Below are positions 1 to 8,318 of a DNA stretch of 64,000 nucleotides, piece by piece. The notes beneath the pieces are model-generated. The model made no database searches. It worked only from the letters and a program-made list of their open reading frames with translations, and had not been told where the DNA came from. The stretch is from JAIOSM01 sp964593725 (lineage in GTDB: Bacteria; Desulfobacterota; Desulfobacteria; Desulfobacterales; Desulfobacteraceae): contig CAZQJS010000004.1 of NCBI GenBank assembly GCA_964593725.1, positions 30,788-94,787 on the forward strand. The letters run 5' to 3'. The translations under genes were made by a program, and so were the position numbers. Each line of letters begins with the position of its first letter. Within the stretch, counting starts at the first letter, position 1.

Positions 1-2
1 GG

Positions 3-800
3 TGGCTTATATCTGCTGCAAGGAATATTGCCCTTGCGGAAAAAGAAGAATGTAACATACTTATACTTTGCAAATGCTGCTTTGGGAGCCTTAAAAAAGC
101 AGATGCCCTTTTAAGGGAAGATGGCACTGCAAGGGAGAGGATTAATGGGATTTTATCAAAGGAAGGATTGAATTATACAGGAGATTGCACCATTAACCAC
201 CTTTTATCTGTTCTGCATAATGATGTTACAATAAAGGTGCTTGATGAAAAAATAGCTGAACATTATAAAGACCTCAGGATTGCGACCCATTACGGCTGCC
301 ATGCACTCCGCCCTTCAGATATCATGGAGTTTGATGACCCTGCTGCACCCTCCCTTTTTGATGATCTTGTAAATGTCACTGGCGCGAGTAGCATTGAATG
401 GGCATCTAAACTTGAATGCTGTGGTGCACCAGCCCTGGGGATTAATGACTCTTTGTCCCGCAGCTTAACAGAGAACAAGCTTAAAAGTGCTGAAAAGGCA
501 GGGGCCCATTTTTTATGTGTATCATGCCCATTCTGCCAGATGCAGTTTGATAAGGTTCAGGAGCTGCTTAAACAGGATGGTTCAAAGGAATATAATATTC
601 CTTCAATTTTATATACACAGCTGCTTGGACTTCGTCTGGGCCTGACCAAAGAGGCCCTGGGCCTTGAAATTGATGGTAAAAATAAAGTTTCCAATGCTGC
701 GTTAGAAAAGCTTTTGGAAACCAGGGAAAAAAAGGTTAAGAAGAAGAAAAAAAAGAAAAAAGCTGCCGGGAAACCAGCAGGGAAAAAGGTAAAGGCTTAA
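3..800 (+). CDS. hdrB: Heterodisulfide reductase subunit B (HdrB), 5'-partial
   Basis: The reading frame is open from the window edge, so the true start lies outside. The visible 265 residues contain the end of one CCG domain (CKCCFG, where the family usually has CNGCYG) and a complete second CCG domain with GCHALRP, ECCGAP and CPFCQ, the cysteines that bind the non-cubane iron-sulfur cluster of HdrB. HdrB is the thiol/disulfide-reducing subunit of Hdr complexes; in sulfate reducers the disulfide partner is thought to be DsrC rather than CoM-S-S-CoB. The C-terminus is an unusual lysine/alanine-rich tail of about 25 residues (residues after RE-KKVKKKK), likely disordered. It is followed 77 bases later by a selenocysteine HdrA, which supports an Hdr complex. 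An HdrC gene is expected upstream, outside the window. Confidence 0.9.
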   Translation, partial: WLISAARNIALAEKEECNILILCKCCFGSLKKADALLREDGTARERINGILSKEGLNYTGDCTINHLLSVLHNDVTIKVLDEKIAEHYKDLRIATHYGCHALRPSDIMEFDDPAAPSLFDDLVNVTGASSIEWASKLECCGAPALGINDSLSRSLTENKLKSAEKAGAHFLCVSCPFCQMQFDKVQELLKQDGSKEYNIPSILYTQLLGLRLGLTKEALGLEIDGKNKVSNAALEKLLETREKKVKKKKKKKKAAGKPAGKKVKA

Positions 801-877
801 AAAAGATTCAAAAGCAGAAAAAGTTGAATGAAAAATCATTATACTGCAAATAATAAAGAGTGATTTCAGGAGATAAA

Positions 878-3800
878 ATGTCACAAGAAAAAATTGGTTC
901 AATAATGGTTGTTGGTGGAGGAATCTCAGGTATGCAGGCAGCTCTGGATGCCGCTGATTCCGGATACTATGTTTACCTTGTTGAAGAGTCGCCATCCATT
1001 GGCGGAATCATGTCACAGCTTGACAAGACCTTTCCGACCAATGACTGTGCAATGTGAATTATTTCACCTAAACTGGTCGAGGTCGGCCGGCATATAAATA
1101 TTGAGCTTCTGACACTTACAGAGGTTAAAAACATTAAAGGTGAAGCAGGTAACTTCAGTGTTGATATTGTCCAGCATCCAAGATATGTTGATGTTGATAA
1201 ATGTATTGCCTGTGGTTTGTGCGCTGAAAAATGTCCTAAGAAAGTTGGGGATGAATACGAGGAGGGGCTTGGCAAGAGAAAAGCCATTTATGTTAAATAT
1301 GCCCAGGCAGTACCTTTAAAATATTGCATTGATGCTGAAAACTGCATCTACCTTACAAGGGGTAAATGCAAGACATGTCAGAAGGTATGCCCCACCGGAG
1401 CCATCAATTATGAAGAAGAGCCAAAGGAAGTTACACTCAATGTGGGCTCTGTTATAATCTCCTCTGGCTGCAAACCTTATGATCCTGCAGAACATGATGT
1501 TTACGGCTATAACAATAATAAAAATATTGTTACAAGCCTTGAGTTTGAAAGAATGCTCTCATCCTCTGGTCCCTATGGTGGACACCTTGTAAGGCCTTCC
1601 GATGAAAAAGAGCCAAAGAAAATTGCCTGGCTTCAATGTGTTGGCTCAAGGGATAACCACCTTGGTGCAAATGGGTATTGTTCATCAGTATGTTGTACCT
1701 ATGCTGTAAAAGAGGCAATGCTTGCCAAAGAACATAGTGAAGCCCCCCTGGATACAGCTGTTTTTTATATGGATGTACGAACCCATGGCAAGGATTATGA
1801 GGCATTTTACAACAGGGGTAAGGATGAGTCCGGCATCAGATTTGTCAAATCAAGAATCCAGAATATTTTTCCAGATCCTGAATCAGGCAATCAGGTTATC
1901 CAGTACATAGATGAGGAAGGTAAAAGGCAAAGAGAAGAGTTTGATATTGTAGTGTTGTCTGTTGGACTTTGTATAGGAGAAGGCGCTGTTGAACTTGCAG
2001 AAAAAATGGACATCAGCCTTGACCATTATAATTTTGTTACAACCAACAGTTTTGAGCCGGTCAAGACATCCCGGCCCGGTATATATATCTGCGGTGCCTT
2101 TGAAGCGCCCAAGGATATTCCTTCATCCGTGGTTGAGTCAAGTGCAGCAGCAGGTATGGCAGGGATAAACCTTGCAGAAGCACGGTGGTCATTGACCAAG
2201 ACCAAGGAGAAGATAGAAGAGACCAATGTTGTGGGTGAAGCACCAAGAATAGGAGTATTTGTTTGCAGGTGCGGCACCAATATAGCAGGTGTTGTTGATG
2301 TCCCGGCTGTAGTGGAGATGGCTGAAAACCTTCCCTATGTTGTGTTTGCCCAGGAGAATATGTTCTCCTGCTCACAGGATACCCAGGATGCCATATCCAA
2401 TGTTATAAAGGAGAAAAAGCTTAACAGAGTTGTAATTGCAGCATGTACTCCCAAGACCCATGAAGGCCTGTTCCAGGAGACTTTAACAAATGCAGGTATA
2501 AATAAATACCTTTTTGACATGGCCAATATCCGTAACCAGTGTTCATGGATCCATGCCGAGGCAAAGGAGGAGGCAACAGAAAAGGCCAAGGATCTTGTCA
2601 GAATGACAACAGCCAAGGTAGCACTCCATGCCCCCTTGGAAGAGCCAAAACTTGAGATCGATCAGTCAGGTCTGGTAATAGGCGGTGGAGTAGCAGGTAT
2701 TGTAGCTGCAAAAACCCTGGCAGATCAGGGCTATCATACCCATTTGATTGAAAAGGCTGAAAAACTTGGGGGCCAGGCAAATAATCTTTATAAAACATGG
2801 CAGGGTGAGGATATTAAGACAAACCTTGCTGCCTTGATTAAATCCGTGGAAGAAGATAAACTCATTGATATTCATCTTAATGCTGAAATCACTGATGTTG
2901 ACGGGTTTGTGGGAAATTTTGAGACTCATATTGATAAGAACGGTAAATCCGAAACCCTTAAGCATGGCATTACAATCATTGCAACAGGAGCATCTGAATT
3001 AAAACCTGAGCAGCACCTCTATTCTGAGGATGAGAGGGTTGTCACCGGCCTTGAGCTTGACAAGATGCTGCTGAAAGGTGATTCAGGCCTGAAGGAGAAA
3101 AAAAGCGCTGTATTTATTCAGTGTGTCGGCTCAAGGATAGAACAAAGACCATATTGCTCCAAGGTGTGTTGTACACAATCCATCAGGAATGCACTGGAGC
3201 TTAAACAGTTAAACCCTGATATGAATGTATATATATTGTACAGGGATATGCGCCCCTTTGGTTTAAGGGAAGACCTCTATACCCAGGCGCGTTCAAAGGG
3301 AATTCAGTTTATCAAATTTGATTTTGCAGAAGATGTGTCTGTCTCTTCAGGGAATGACTGTCTTAAGGTTCTTTTTTCAGATACTTCGTTGAGGCGTAAA
3401 ATGCAGATAGAGGCACACCTGGTTGTCCTTGCATCCTCAATTGTACCTGAAAAAGAGAATAAACTTGCACCTTTATATAAAGCAACCCAGAATGCAGACG
3501 GTTTTTTCATGGAAGCCCATGCAAAACTCAGACCTGTTGACTGTTCAACAGATGGTGTGTTCATATGCGGGCTTGCCCATGCACCAAAACCTGTGGATGA
3601 ATCAATATCCCAGGCCCAGGCAGCAGCCACAAGGGCAGTAACTCTTCTGGCCAAGAAGACAATGAATATGCAGGGAACTGTTGCCTATGTTGACCAGACC
3701 ATATGCAGTTCATGTGGCGTCTGTGTCTCCATCTGTCCCTTTAGTGCGCCTCTGTTTACACAGGAGGGAAGATTTGAAGGAAAAGCAGAGATTAACCCTG

Positions 3801-3973
3801 TCCTCTGCAAGGGCTGCGGACTCTGTGTTGCTTCATGCAGGTCCGGGGCACTGCATCTTAAAGGTTTTGATACAAATCAGATTTTTGCCCAGATATTTGC
3901 ACTGAATGATGATAGTGATGAACCAGGCAAGGTTCGAACAGATAAGGAAGATTCAGCTAAAGCTGCTGTATAA
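878..3973 (+). CDS. hdrA: Double-length HdrA, selenocysteine-containing (UGA at 1055-1057)
   Basis: This is a flavin- and iron-sulfur-containing HdrA, the electron-bifurcating subunit of heterodisulfide reductase complexes. ATG 878 has a good Shine-Dalgarno (AGGAG at 868-872). The frame runs 59 codons to an in-frame UGA, then stays open to 3973. Read through, it gives 1031 residues with Sec60. The UGA lies in the motif NDCAM-U-IISPKLVEVGRH, where HdrA proteins normally have Cys. Domains: first FAD Rossmann (VVGGGISGM, about 11-24), 4Fe-4S motif CIACGLCAEKC (about 109-119), a further Cys-rich site (CKTCQKVCP), a second HdrA-type FAD domain (GGGVAGI, about 600) and two C-terminal 4Fe-4S clusters (CSSCGVCVSIC, CKGCGLCVASC). 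A UGA-proximal hairpin supports recoding. A naive gene call would give a short fragment and a truncated protein starting near 1217. Confidence 0.93.
1073..1090 (+). promoter_or_regulatory. Predicted bacterial SECIS hairpin of hdrA
   Basis: Six-base arms CTGGTC (1073-1078) and GGCCGG (1085-1090) pair fully when G-U pairs are allowed. They enclose the loop GAGGTC, which resembles the GGUC-type apical loop of the E. coli fdhF SECIS. The stem begins 15 bases after the UGA and the loop GG falls 24 bases after it. The same hairpin sits at the same distance after the UGA of bamE. Confidence 0.7.
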
Positions 3974-3986
3974 GGAGATATAAGGT

Positions 3987-4409
3987 ATGTCAGAAAAGAA
4001 AATCAAGATTATAAGTTTTTTATGCAATTGGTGCAGTTATGGTGCAGCCGATCTTGCAGGTGTCTCAAGGATGCAGTATCCAGCAGACATAAGGGTGGTC
4101 AGAATACCCTGCACCGGACGGATGAGTCCTAAATTCATTCTGTCGGCATTCCGGGAAGGAGCAGATGGAGTATGGGTTTCCGGCTGACACCCTGGTGAAT
4201 GTCATTACCTGGATGGTAATTATTATGCAAGAAGGAAATTCGCCCTGGCCGGTAATCTCATGGAACACATGGGCATTGAAAAGGATCGCCTTCATTTTTC
4301 CTGGGTTTCAAGTGCAGAAGCTAAAAAGTTTGTTGATGTTGTAAAGGAAGTGACTCAAGCTGTTGAAGCACTTGGCCCCAATGATAAATTTGTTAAAACA
4401 CAAGCTTAA
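3987..4409 (+). CDS. MvhD/FlxD-like [2Fe-2S] subunit, selenocysteine-containing (UGA at 4185-4187)
   Basis: This small iron-sulfur protein of the MvhD (hydrogenase iron-sulfur subunit) family passes electrons to HdrA. The frame reads through an in-frame UGA, giving 140 residues with Sec67. The N-terminal ligand motif FLCNWCSYGAADLAG keeps its cysteines. The second motif reads VSG-U-HPGECHY, where relatives have GCHPGDCHY, so Sec replaces a cluster-ligand Cys. After the UGA the frame continues DGNYYARRK and ends with TAA at 4407-4409. It sits 13 bases after hdrA and 12 bases before the next Flx-type subunit, so it belongs to the same operon. Without recoding only 66 residues would be made and the second half of the fold would be lost. 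Confidence 0.92.
4204..4220 (+). promoter_or_regulatory. Predicted bacterial SECIS hairpin of the MvhD/FlxD-like gene
   Basis: A perfect six-base stem (ATTACC at 4204-4209 with GGTAAT at 4215-4220) closes a five-base loop TGGAT. The stem begins 16 bases after the UGA and the loop GG lies 24 bases after it, the same spacing as in the two hdrA-type genes, although the stem sequence is unrelated. Confidence 0.7.
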
Positions 4410-4421
4410 GAGGTTAGTTTT

Positions 4422-5369
4422 ATGGACAGTTTAACAGAAAAGATAAGGGAACTTGCCTCGGGTCTTTTAAAGGATAACAAGGTCGATATTGTAATTGGTT
4501 TTACCCAGGGTACAATACCCATGGCCACAAGTCCCAAGATTGCCAGAACCCCTGAACAGGCCATGGAATTTGTATGGAACAGCAACTGCTCGCTTAATCT
4601 TGCAAACTATCTTTCCAATCAAAAGGGCAGGATAGGGATTGTTGCCAAGGGCTGTGACTCAAGAAATATCATAAACCATATAATAGAGAATAAAATTTCA
4701 AGGGAGCAGCTCCACATTATAGGTGTTCCCTGTACAGGCATGATTGACAAGGTTAAAACAGAATCAGCCGTTAAAGGTGAAATAGTTGATTTCTCAGAAG
4801 ATCAAAATAAAATTATTGTAAAGACAGAGTCAGATAAGAAAAGTCTTGATAAAAAAGATCTATTAAGATCCAACTGCATGACATGCACCCACCGCAACCC
4901 TGTTATTTATGATGATCTTGCTTCAGACCTTGTTGAGGAGCAGGAGATTAAAGATCCTTTTGAAGATGTCAGGAAAATAGAAGAAATGGATTCCAATGAA
5001 AAATGGAACCATTTTGAAAGCCTTCTGGAAAACTGCATCAGATGTTATGCATGTAGAAATGCATGCCCCCTTTGTTACTGCCCCACATGTTTTGTTGACG
5101 AGTCAGATCCCCAGTGGGTTGGTAAAGGGAACAATAAAACTGATGTGCGGACTTTTCACTTCCTCAGGGCATACCATTGTGCAGGAAGATGCACTGATTG
5201 CGGTGCATGCGAACAAGCCTGCCCCATGGATATCAAGGTCAGAGATTTTACAAGGAAGCTTAATAAGGATGCCTTGGAAATTTACGGCTGGGAAGCAGGA
5301 CTTACTCTGGAAAAAAGACCTCCACTGGATACATTTAATCCGGAAGATCCTGACGATTTTATCAAGTAA
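4422..5369 (+). CDS. FrhB/FdhB-like iron-sulfur subunit of the Hdr-Flx complex (FlxB/FlxC type)
   Basis: A 315-residue cytoplasmic iron-sulfur protein. The N-terminal half resembles the F420-hydrogenase/formate-dehydrogenase beta family (VAKGCDSRNI and GVPCTGM motifs). The middle has NCMTCTHRNP, and the C-terminal half carries two 4Fe-4S motifs, CIRCYACRNACP followed by LCYCPTC, and CTDCGACEQACP. ATG 4422 follows a Shine-Dalgarno-like AAGAGG. It lies between the MvhD-like gene and another iron-sulfur subunit, an arrangement matching the flxABCD-hdrABC clusters of sulfate reducers, which are thought to couple NADH oxidation to ferredoxin and DsrC-disulfide reduction. Its exact assignment as FlxB or FlxC is uncertain. 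Confidence 0.8.
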   Translation: MDSLTEKIRELASGLLKDNKVDIVIGFTQGTIPMATSPKIARTPEQAMEFVWNSNCSLNLANYLSNQKGRIGIVAKGCDSRNIINHIIENKISREQLHIIGVPCTGMIDKVKTESAVKGEIVDFSEDQNKIIVKTESDKKSLDKKDLLRSNCMTCTHRNPVIYDDLASDLVEEQEIKDPFEDVRKIEEMDSNEKWNHFESLLENCIRCYACRNACPLCYCPTCFVDESDPQWVGKGNNKTDVRTFHFLRAYHCAGRCTDCGACEQACPMDIKVRDFTRKLNKDALEIYGWEAGLTLEKRPPLDTFNPEDPDDFIK

Positions 5370-5386
5370 AGTAAAAGGTAAGCAAT

Positions 5387-6439
5387 ATGAAAGTCATTAA
5401 AATTGATAAAAGCAGCTGGGCCAAGGGAATTGATAAAGCAAGGGAGACATATCAACTTTTCGGTCCTGTAAAAGATAAAACCATTGTTGTTTTTAAAGTT
5501 CTTGATCAGGGAGTACTACCTGAAATGGAGTATACAGATTCAGTGCTCTCTGCAAAATCTGTAGTATTCCCCCAGACAGAAAAGATTCTTGGTGCATCCC
5601 TGGATGAGTCCCATGAAGATCATCACATATTAAAACGGCCTGACACAGATTATTCTCCCAGGGCTGTTCTCGGAATAAGGCCGTTTGATGCAAGGGCACT
5701 TAAACTTGTACAGCTCAATTTTGACACAAAGGATTACCGTGACCCTTACTGGTGTGATTCCTATGAAGCTACAACCTTTATCGGCCTTGCAGTCAATGAA
5801 CCTTCAGTCTTTGATTTTTCAACAAGGACAGGAACAGGCCCCTTTGATGAAGAGGGCCTTGATGTTCTCCTTGTTGATGTTAAGGATGAATATCTTGGAA
5901 AGGTACTCACTGATAAGGGTGAAGCATTTCTCAAGGCAGCAGGTTTTACACAAGAGGCTGATGCAAAAGCAGCACTTAAAATCATTGATGATTTGAAAAC
6001 CAATGCTGAAAAATCAATTACCGCTGAAATTAACACTGATAAATTAAAGGGCAAAACAATACTTGAACTCTATGAAGCACCGTTCTGGGATGATCTTGCA
6101 TTCTCCTGTATAAACTGCGGTACCTGTACATATGTATGCCCCACATGCTGGTGTTTTGACATTCAGGATGAGGCAAGGGGTAAATCATGCTCCAGGTTCA
6201 GAAACTGGGATACCTGCATGGATCCATTATTCACCCTCCATGGTTCAGGACACAATCCAAGGGGTGAAAAAACCCAGAGGGTAAGACAGCGGTTCATGCA
6301 TAAGTTAAAATATTTCCTTGATAAATATGATGCCGGAATCATGTGTGTTGGTTGCGGCAGATGTGTAAAACATTGTCCTGTCAATATTGATATTCGTGAG
6401 GTGTGCAATACTATGAACTCTTATGAGAAACAAGAATAG
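5387..6439 (+). CDS. AsrA/HydB-like 4Fe-4S subunit of the Hdr-Flx complex
   Basis: A 350-residue protein of the anaerobic sulfite reductase A / sulfhydrogenase beta type. The N-terminal 240 residues form the family's globular domain (GIRPFDARALK). Two 4Fe-4S motifs follow: CINCGTCTYVCPTCWC and, near the end, CVGCGRCVKHCPVNID. Such subunits relay electrons between a flavin NAD(P)H-oxidising partner and HdrA-type proteins. The gene is 17 bases after the FrhB-like gene and 20 bases before the FlxA-like gene, so a single transcript is likely. There is no signal peptide or membrane segment, so it should be cytoplasmic. Confidence 0.85.
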   Translation: MKVIKIDKSSWAKGIDKARETYQLFGPVKDKTIVVFKVLDQGVLPEMEYTDSVLSAKSVVFPQTEKILGASLDESHEDHHILKRPDTDYSPRAVLGIRPFDARALKLVQLNFDTKDYRDPYWCDSYEATTFIGLAVNEPSVFDFSTRTGTGPFDEEGLDVLLVDVKDEYLGKVLTDKGEAFLKAAGFTQEADAKAALKIIDDLKTNAEKSITAEINTDKLKGKTILELYEAPFWDDLAFSCINCGTCTYVCPTCWCFDIQDEARGKSCSRFRNWDTCMDPLFTLHGSGHNPRGEKTQRVRQRFMHKLKYFLDKYDAGIMCVGCGRCVKHCPVNIDIREVCNTMNSYEKQE

Positions 6440-6459
6440 CGGACATAAGGAGAAGAAAG

Positions 6460-7305
6460 ATGGAAAACCCCTATTTACCATATCCGGTTCGCATTGATGA
6501 TATTCAAATAGCAACTGAGGATAAGTCCCTTAAAACTTTTAAATTTGTCTTTTTAAACGAGGGCGATGAAGAAAAATTTTCATATAAGGCAGGTCAGTTT
6601 GCCGAGCTTTCCATTCCCGGTGTTGGAGAGATCCCCATTGGAATCGCCTCTTCCCCCACGGAAAAAGGATTTGTCAAATTCACTGTGTTTAAAACCGGAG
6701 TTGTAACCTCATATCTTCACAATATGAAGGTTGGAGATATCATGGGCATCCGGGGACCCCTTGGCAACTGGTACCCCTGGGATATTCTGGAAAACAAGAA
6801 TGTTGTGATCATCGGCGGAGGTTTTGCCTTTACCACGCTGCGTTCTTCCATCATTTATATGCTGGAGCCTTCCAACAGATCAAAATTTAAAAACATTGAT
6901 GTTGTCTATGGAGCAAGATCTCCTGGTATGCTGCTGTACAGAGAAGAGCTCTTTGAGTGGGAGAAACGGGATGATATAAACATGCACATCACTGTTGACG
7001 GGACAGATGATCCTGACTGGAAATACAATAAAGGTTTTGTTCCCACAATTGTTGAAGAAAAGGCACCTGAAGCTGATGCAGACTCCTATGCCATTGTCTG
7101 CGGGCCTCCCATAATGATCAAATTCACCCAGCCTTCTCTGGAGAAACTTGGGTATAAACCGGATCAGATCATAATGTCCCTGGAAAACAGAATGAAGTGC
7201 GGTATAGGCATGTGCGGAAGATGCAATATAGGTAAAGAACTTGTATGCAAGGACGGCCCGGTATTTACCCTTGAGGAGATTAACAAGACTCCCAAGGAGT
7301 ATTAA
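6460..7305 (+). CDS. FlxA-like FAD/NAD(P)-binding oxidoreductase subunit
   Basis: A 281-residue ferredoxin-NADP reductase-fold protein related to sulfhydrogenase gamma subunit and PyrK. The FAD domain covers about residues 1-105 (AGQFAELSIPG, then GIASSPTEKGF). The NAD(P)-binding domain begins at VVIIGGGFAFTTLR and includes the CGPPIM motif. A C-terminal [2Fe-2S] site is formed by CGIGMCGRC plus a later Cys in ELVCKDGPVF. In Flx-Hdr complexes this subunit is the predicted NAD(H) site. ATG 6460 has an AAGGAG Shine-Dalgarno. It is the last gene of the hdr-flx operon, and miaA follows 7 bases later on the same strand. Confidence 0.87.
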   Translation: MENPYLPYPVRIDDIQIATEDKSLKTFKFVFLNEGDEEKFSYKAGQFAELSIPGVGEIPIGIASSPTEKGFVKFTVFKTGVVTSYLHNMKVGDIMGIRGPLGNWYPWDILENKNVVIIGGGFAFTTLRSSIIYMLEPSNRSKFKNIDVVYGARSPGMLLYREELFEWEKRDDINMHITVDGTDDPDWKYNKGFVPTIVEEKAPEADADSYAIVCGPPIMIKFTQPSLEKLGYKPDQIIMSLENRMKCGIGMCGRCNIGKELVCKDGPVFTLEEINKTPKEY

Positions 7306-7312
7306 ACAGCCT

Positions 7313-8239
7313 TTGATATCAAATCCAACTAAGAAAATAGTTGTCATATGCGGCCCCACCGGGGTCGGGAAAACAGGGTTTGCAATTAAGCTTGCCAGAC
7401 GTTTTTCAGGAGAAATTATTGGCGCAGATTCCATGCAGGTTTATAAATGGATGGATATTGGAAGTGCCAAACCAACTGCTGAAGAGCAGAAGGAAGCTGT
7501 ACATCATCTGATCGATGTTGTGAATCCCGATGAAACGTTTGACGCAGGAACCTTTATAAATCTTGCTGACAAAGCAATATCCGATATAATTTCAAGGGGT
7601 AAACTTCCCATTGTTGCAGGAGGAACCGGACTCTACATACGAGCTCTTCTCCATGGGCTTTTCCGCCAAAAACAAGCAGACCCGGATATAATTTTAAAAC
7701 TCACAAAAGAGTTGGAAGAGTTTGGCAGAGATCATCTTCATGCAAGACTTGCCAGGATTGATCCTTTTATTGCAAAAGCAGTGCACCCCAATGATTCATT
7801 CCGGGTGATAAACGCCCTTGAAGTTTATGAAAGCACTGGCAGAATCAAGTCTGAGCAGCTTAAGGAACATGGATTTGAAAATGAAAGATACTCTTCAATA
7901 AAATTTGCTCTTTTCATGGCCAGGGAAAAGCTCTATGAAAGGATAAATAAAAGAGTTGAAATCATGATGGATCAAGGGTTTTTAGATGAAGTCAAGGGGC
8001 TTTTAAAAAGAGGTTGTTCTCCTGACTTAAAACCAATGCAGTCCATCGGTTATAAACATATTTGTGATTATTTAAATAATAAAAATAGTTATGATGAGGC
8101 AATATCTCTTTTAAAGCGTGATACAAGACGTTTTGCAAAAAGACAGTTTACATGGTTCAAAAGGGAAAAAAATATTATCTGGCTTAAACCCCATGAGGTT
8201 GAAAAAGCTTCCAGGCTTATTATTGATTTTATAAAATGA
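7313..8239 (+). CDS. miaA: tRNA dimethylallyltransferase MiaA
   Basis: MiaA transfers the dimethylallyl group to A37 of tRNAs reading UNN codons. The protein has the P-loop GPTGVGKT, the DSMQVYKWMDIGSAKP segment that binds substrate, GGTGLYIRALL, and the C-terminal MQSIGYKH motif followed by the RRFAKRQFTWFKRE tRNA-binding region. I chose TTG 7313 because it places the P-loop about a dozen residues from the N-terminus, as is usual. An upstream ATG at 7241 would overlap the FlxA-like gene heavily and add a non-homologous extension. The Shine-Dalgarno (AAGGAG, 7293-7298) is somewhat far from this start, so the start is only moderately certain. Length is 308 residues, normal for the family. Confidence 0.93.
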   Translation: MISNPTKKIVVICGPTGVGKTGFAIKLARRFSGEIIGADSMQVYKWMDIGSAKPTAEEQKEAVHHLIDVVNPDETFDAGTFINLADKAISDIISRGKLPIVAGGTGLYIRALLHGLFRQKQADPDIILKLTKELEEFGRDHLHARLARIDPFIAKAVHPNDSFRVINALEVYESTGRIKSEQLKEHGFENERYSSIKFALFMAREKLYERINKRVEIMMDQGFLDEVKGLLKRGCSPDLKPMQSIGYKHICDYLNNKNSYDEAISLLKRDTRRFAKRQFTWFKREKNIIWLKPHEVEKASRLIIDFIK

Positions 8240-8318
8240 TCCCTTTGACATATCTTGATAATTTATATATTCTCTTAATTCTGGAATTACTGACTTAATT
8301 AACCTAGGGAAAAATATT

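Noticed and set aside
1217..3973. Separate hdrA gene starting at about 1217
   Set aside because: The upstream 113 codons are in the same frame, encode the conserved HdrA N-terminus and are interrupted only by a recodable UGA.
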